A stretch of 14,875 nt of DNA from positions 1-14,875 of the forward strand of contig JAFRSL010000272.1 of NCBI GenBank assembly GCA_017427625.1, given 5' to 3'. Each line of letters starts with the position of its first letter. Within the stretch, counting starts at the first letter, position 1. A program made the translations under genes and the position numbers. The notes beneath the pieces are model-generated. The model was not told where the DNA came from and searched no databases. It saw nothing but the letters and a program-made list of their open reading frames with translations. Below are positions 12,863 through 14,875 of the stretch, one piece after another. Source of the stretch: Synergistaceae bacterium. Its GTDB lineage: Bacteria; Synergistota; Synergistia; Synergistales; Aminobacteriaceae.

Positions 12863-14785
12863 TTAGCCCTCCGGTTTCTGTGTGATTTTCTCCGGCGGGA
12901 TATATTTCGCAAGCATATCCTCAAGCTCTTTGCCATTCACTGGCTTGCTGAGGAAGTCGTCGAATCCTGCGGACAATAATTCTGCCCTCACTCCAACAAG
13001 AGCATTAGCGGTGCATACGATGACCTTCGCTTTTGAACCTGGCGCGTCATTCATGGCCTTGAGGTTGTGCAGAGTTTCTTTGCCGTCCATCTTAGGCATC
13101 ATGTAGTCCATGAGTATGACATCGTAGGCATTTTTGGCGCAGAGATTGAGGCATTCCTCGCCCGATTCTGCGTCGTCAACCTTGACCTCGTTCTCCTTCA
13201 TGAGCGAGCGCAGGACTATCCTGTTCATGTCGTTGTCGTCGACAATGAGGACTCTTGCGGCCGGAGCTTTGAGGATTTTTCGGACTTCCTTCTTCTTGTG
13301 GCCTGCTTCAAGCTCGTAGTCCCTGAGAGTTTTCTCACCGACGATTTTCTGGGGGACTACGACGTGGAACGTTGAGCCTACGCCGTATGTTGATGTTACT
13401 TCGACATTACCGCCCATAAGTTCGATTAGCCTGCCCGTAATCGCAAGGCCTAGCCCTGTGCCCTCGATGTTATGCGTCTCCTTCGCGTCAATCCTGCTGA
13501 AGGACTTGAAGAGCTTGGGAATGTCCTCAGCGTGTATTCCGATTCCTGTGTCAGTAACAGTAACATGAAGGACGATCAACGACGGGTCATCGCCTCTTAC
13601 GCCTGTGAGGGTGAATTTTACGCTGCCCTTCTTTGTGTACTTAACGGCGTTGTTGAGAATGTTGACCATGATTTGCTGGACGCGGATTTTGTCGCCGAAA
13701 AGCTCATCGGGAAGTGAGTCGTCAATCTGGGCGGTATAGCTCAAACCTTTCTGTTCCGCGCGAATCTTCACCATGTTGTCGACGTTCCTCAATACCTGCC
13801 CCAAGTCGTAATTCCTTGTTGCAAGTTCAAGCTGACCCGACTCAATCTTCGAGAAGTCAAGGATGTCATTGATGATGTGAAGCAGAGAATTTCCCGCGCT
13901 CTGAATGTCTCTTGCGTACTCGTAGACAGGGCCTGACTCGTATTTCCGGAGTATAACTTCGTCCATACCCATGATTGTGGTGAGAGGGGTACGGATTTCG
14001 TGAGACATGTTTGCGAGGAACTCACCTTTTGCGGCATCAGCGGCTATTGCGGCTTGATTCGCTTCATCGGCTAGGGCTTTTGCCTTACGCAGACGGTCAA
14101 GAGTTCGCTCAAGGTCCCTATATGCCGGCGTCTCCAAGAGGAAGAAGAAGTAGTAGACGTTCACGGAGATTATGACGAAATTCACGGGTATCTCCGGGAA
14201 GAACTGAGCCTGCGCAATCTGAATGCACCAGCAGACCACGAAGTTCCCGACCAATGCCCACATCTGCCCCTTCGTGAACGACTTTCGGTAGAAGTAAAGC
14301 TCGAACCACGTCCAAACCGCCCAAAGCCATATGAAACCTATCGAGAGTATCCCGTTAAGAGGCCCTGCGGTTATAGTGCCGCCGCGTGAAATCCCGTAAT
14401 TCGCTCCTGTGAAATGCCCTACGAGCTGAAGGTAGAAGAACACACCCAGCAATATATTCTGAGCATAGAGCATACGTTTCTTTCTTGGCGACGACCCCCC
14501 GAAGCAGGCTATGTATCGCATGAACATGAAGTAGACCCCGCAGGCCATGCATTGCCATAGAATCGAACAGAAATATTTTGCTTCGACGGAATACGCAGAG
14601 CCTTCAGCGAGAACGAGTGAGATTACGACATCGGCGACGCTGCTTGCAGTTACCATGTAGGCATAACGGAGGAGACCTTTCTTCTCCGCTGATGTGCCGG
14701 AATAGATAATCTGAAGGTAAACGCACAACGTAATGCTCAGAAATATAACGGCAATCTCTGATTCAATAATGTAATGAGCTTCCAA
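12863..14785 (-). CDS. Seven-TM hybrid sensor histidine kinase with receiver domain, TTG start
   Basis: The 640-aa protein has about seven hydrophobic segments between residues 11 and 217, then a coiled coil (about 218-250). HisKA has His262 in NMSHEIRTP. The ATPase domain has MVNILNNAVKYT, DTGIGI and GTGLGL. The receiver has acidic pair D516/D517, acceptor Asp560 in VILMDYMMPKMDG and Lys614. No HPt is present. The third segment is rich in Cys (C73, C79, C82, C94) and the sixth has C185-W-C187. The chosen start is TTG at 14785: an in-frame stop lies four codons upstream, no ATG is near, and AAGGAG lies about 12 nt before it. Architecture and N-terminal topology match the next gene on this strand, suggesting an ancient tandem duplication. 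The gene heads a leftward operon and has its own -10 at 14825-14820. Confidence 0.9.
   Translation of the reverse strand: MEAHYIIESEIAVIFLSITLCVYLQIIYSGTSAEKKGLLRYAYMVTASSVADVVISLVLAEGSAYSVEAKYFCSILWQCMACGVYFMFMRYIACFGGSSPRKKRMLYAQNILLGVFFYLQLVGHFTGANYGISRGGTITAGPLNGILSIGFIWLWAVWTWFELYFYRKSFTKGQMWALVGNFVVCWCIQIAQAQFFPEIPVNFVIISVNVYYFFFLLETPAYRDLERTLDRLRKAKALADEANQAAIAADAAKGEFLANMSHEIRTPLTTIMGMDEVILRKYESGPVYEYARDIQSAGNSLLHIINDILDFSKIESGQLELATRNYDLGQVLRNVDNMVKIRAEQKGLSYTAQIDDSLPDELFGDKIRVQQIMVNILNNAVKYTKKGSVKFTLTGVRGDDPSLIVLHVTVTDTGIGIHAEDIPKLFKSFSRIDAKETHNIEGTGLGLAITGRLIELMGGNVEVTSTYGVGSTFHVVVPQKIVGEKTLRDYELEAGHKKKEVRKILKAPAARVLIVDDNDMNRIVLRSLMKENEVKVDDAESGEECLNLCAKNAYDVILMDYMMPKMDGKETLHNLKAMNDAPGSKAKVIVCTANALVGVRAELLSAGFDDFLSKPVNGKELEDMLAKYIPPEKITQKPEG
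12867..12872 (-). promoter_or_regulatory. Ribosome site for the second 7TM kinase, inside the end of the first
   Basis: On the minus strand GGAGGG overlaps the last codons of the upstream kinase (the PEG end) and lies 8 nt before ATG 12858. It fixes the start of the second kinase and indicates coupling of the two genes. Confidence 0.75.
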
Positions 14786-14814
14786 GTCTTTTTATAACTC
14801 CTTCAGCAAGATTT

Positions 14815-14827
14815 GTTATATTATAAC
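14815..14827 (-). promoter_or_regulatory. Palindromic -10 region for the leftward kinase operon
   Basis: GTTATATTATAAC is a near-complete palindrome (GTTATA-T-TATAAC). On the minus strand it holds TATAAT over 14825-14820, about 35 nt before the TTG start, leaving a leader of roughly 28 nt that carries the AAGGAG site. The -35 region is A-rich with no clear consensus. Confidence 0.5.
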
Positions 14828-14852
14828 TTTTTTCTGACAGAATTTTTAATGC

Positions 14853-14875
14853 TATACTTAATCCAGAGAAAGGAA
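14853..14875 (+). promoter_or_regulatory. Possible -10 and ribosome site of a rightward gene beyond the window
   Basis: TATACT at 14853-14858 is followed by AGAGAAAGGAA at the very end, which resembles a ribosome site. No start codon is inside the window, so this is only a hint of a divergent gene. Confidence 0.3.

Noticed and set aside
12859..12936. Start of the second 7TM kinase at 12936
   Set aside because: The extension lies within the end of the first kinase gene and has no family resemblance; ATG 12858 with GGAGGG is the clear start.
9102..14558. Numerous open frames on the opposite strand of the kinase and GGDEF/EAL genes
   Set aside because: They are shadows of the minus-strand genes: no ribosome sites, no domain pattern, and they coincide with strongly conserved codons of the real genes.

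Overview
The window looks like chromosomal DNA of an anaerobic bacterium with roughly balanced base composition. It carries an unusually dense set of signal-transduction genes: three hybrid histidine kinases, one output-less response regulator and one GGDEF/EAL protein. The style (PAS or 7TM hybrid kinases, a paralogous EF-G, an Rpn-type nuclease, an orphan DinJ-like antitoxin) fits gut or rumen Synergistota or Negativicutes-like anaerobes. That assignment is inference with low confidence; no rRNA or tRNA is present to settle it.

Left part (1-5512, + strand): the 3' end of a two-domain carboxymuconolactone-decarboxylase-family protein ends at a strong terminator. Next comes a 1017-residue soluble hybrid kinase (PAS-like regions, HisKA, HATPase, REC, HPt), followed 15 nt later by a protein made of a pseudo-receiver and a receiver. 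Together they look like a multistep phosphorelay with no DNA-binding output. A hairpin follows, then a membrane-anchored gene broken at a C10 homopolymer and again by an in-frame TGA near its end.

Middle part (5534-9166): a lone DinJ/RelB-type antitoxin (minus) diverges from an EF-G-like GTPase (plus) at a palindromic double -10 element. The EF-G paralogue has Tyr where the catalytic His of EF-G sits. After its terminator comes a self-contained Rpn-family nuclease gene. Inside it, a near-perfect Shine-Dalgarno precedes an in-frame ATG, which would yield a 75-residue C-terminal product. This is the architecture of Rpn gene-within-a-gene antiphage toxin/antitoxin systems.

Right part (9171-14785, - strand): a probable operon transcribed leftwards of two seven-TM hybrid kinases, 4 nt apart, and then a PAS-GGDEF-EAL protein whose GGDEF and EAL signatures are both eroded. 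Neither 7TM kinase has an HPt domain. The HPt of the left-hand kinase is the only one in the window, so cross-talk is possible. The right edge carries a promoter for the leftward operon and perhaps the leader of a rightward gene outside the window.

The most interesting points are the nested Rpn start, the C10-tract/TGA-interrupted membrane gene, the output-less phosphorelay and the degenerate c-di-GMP protein.
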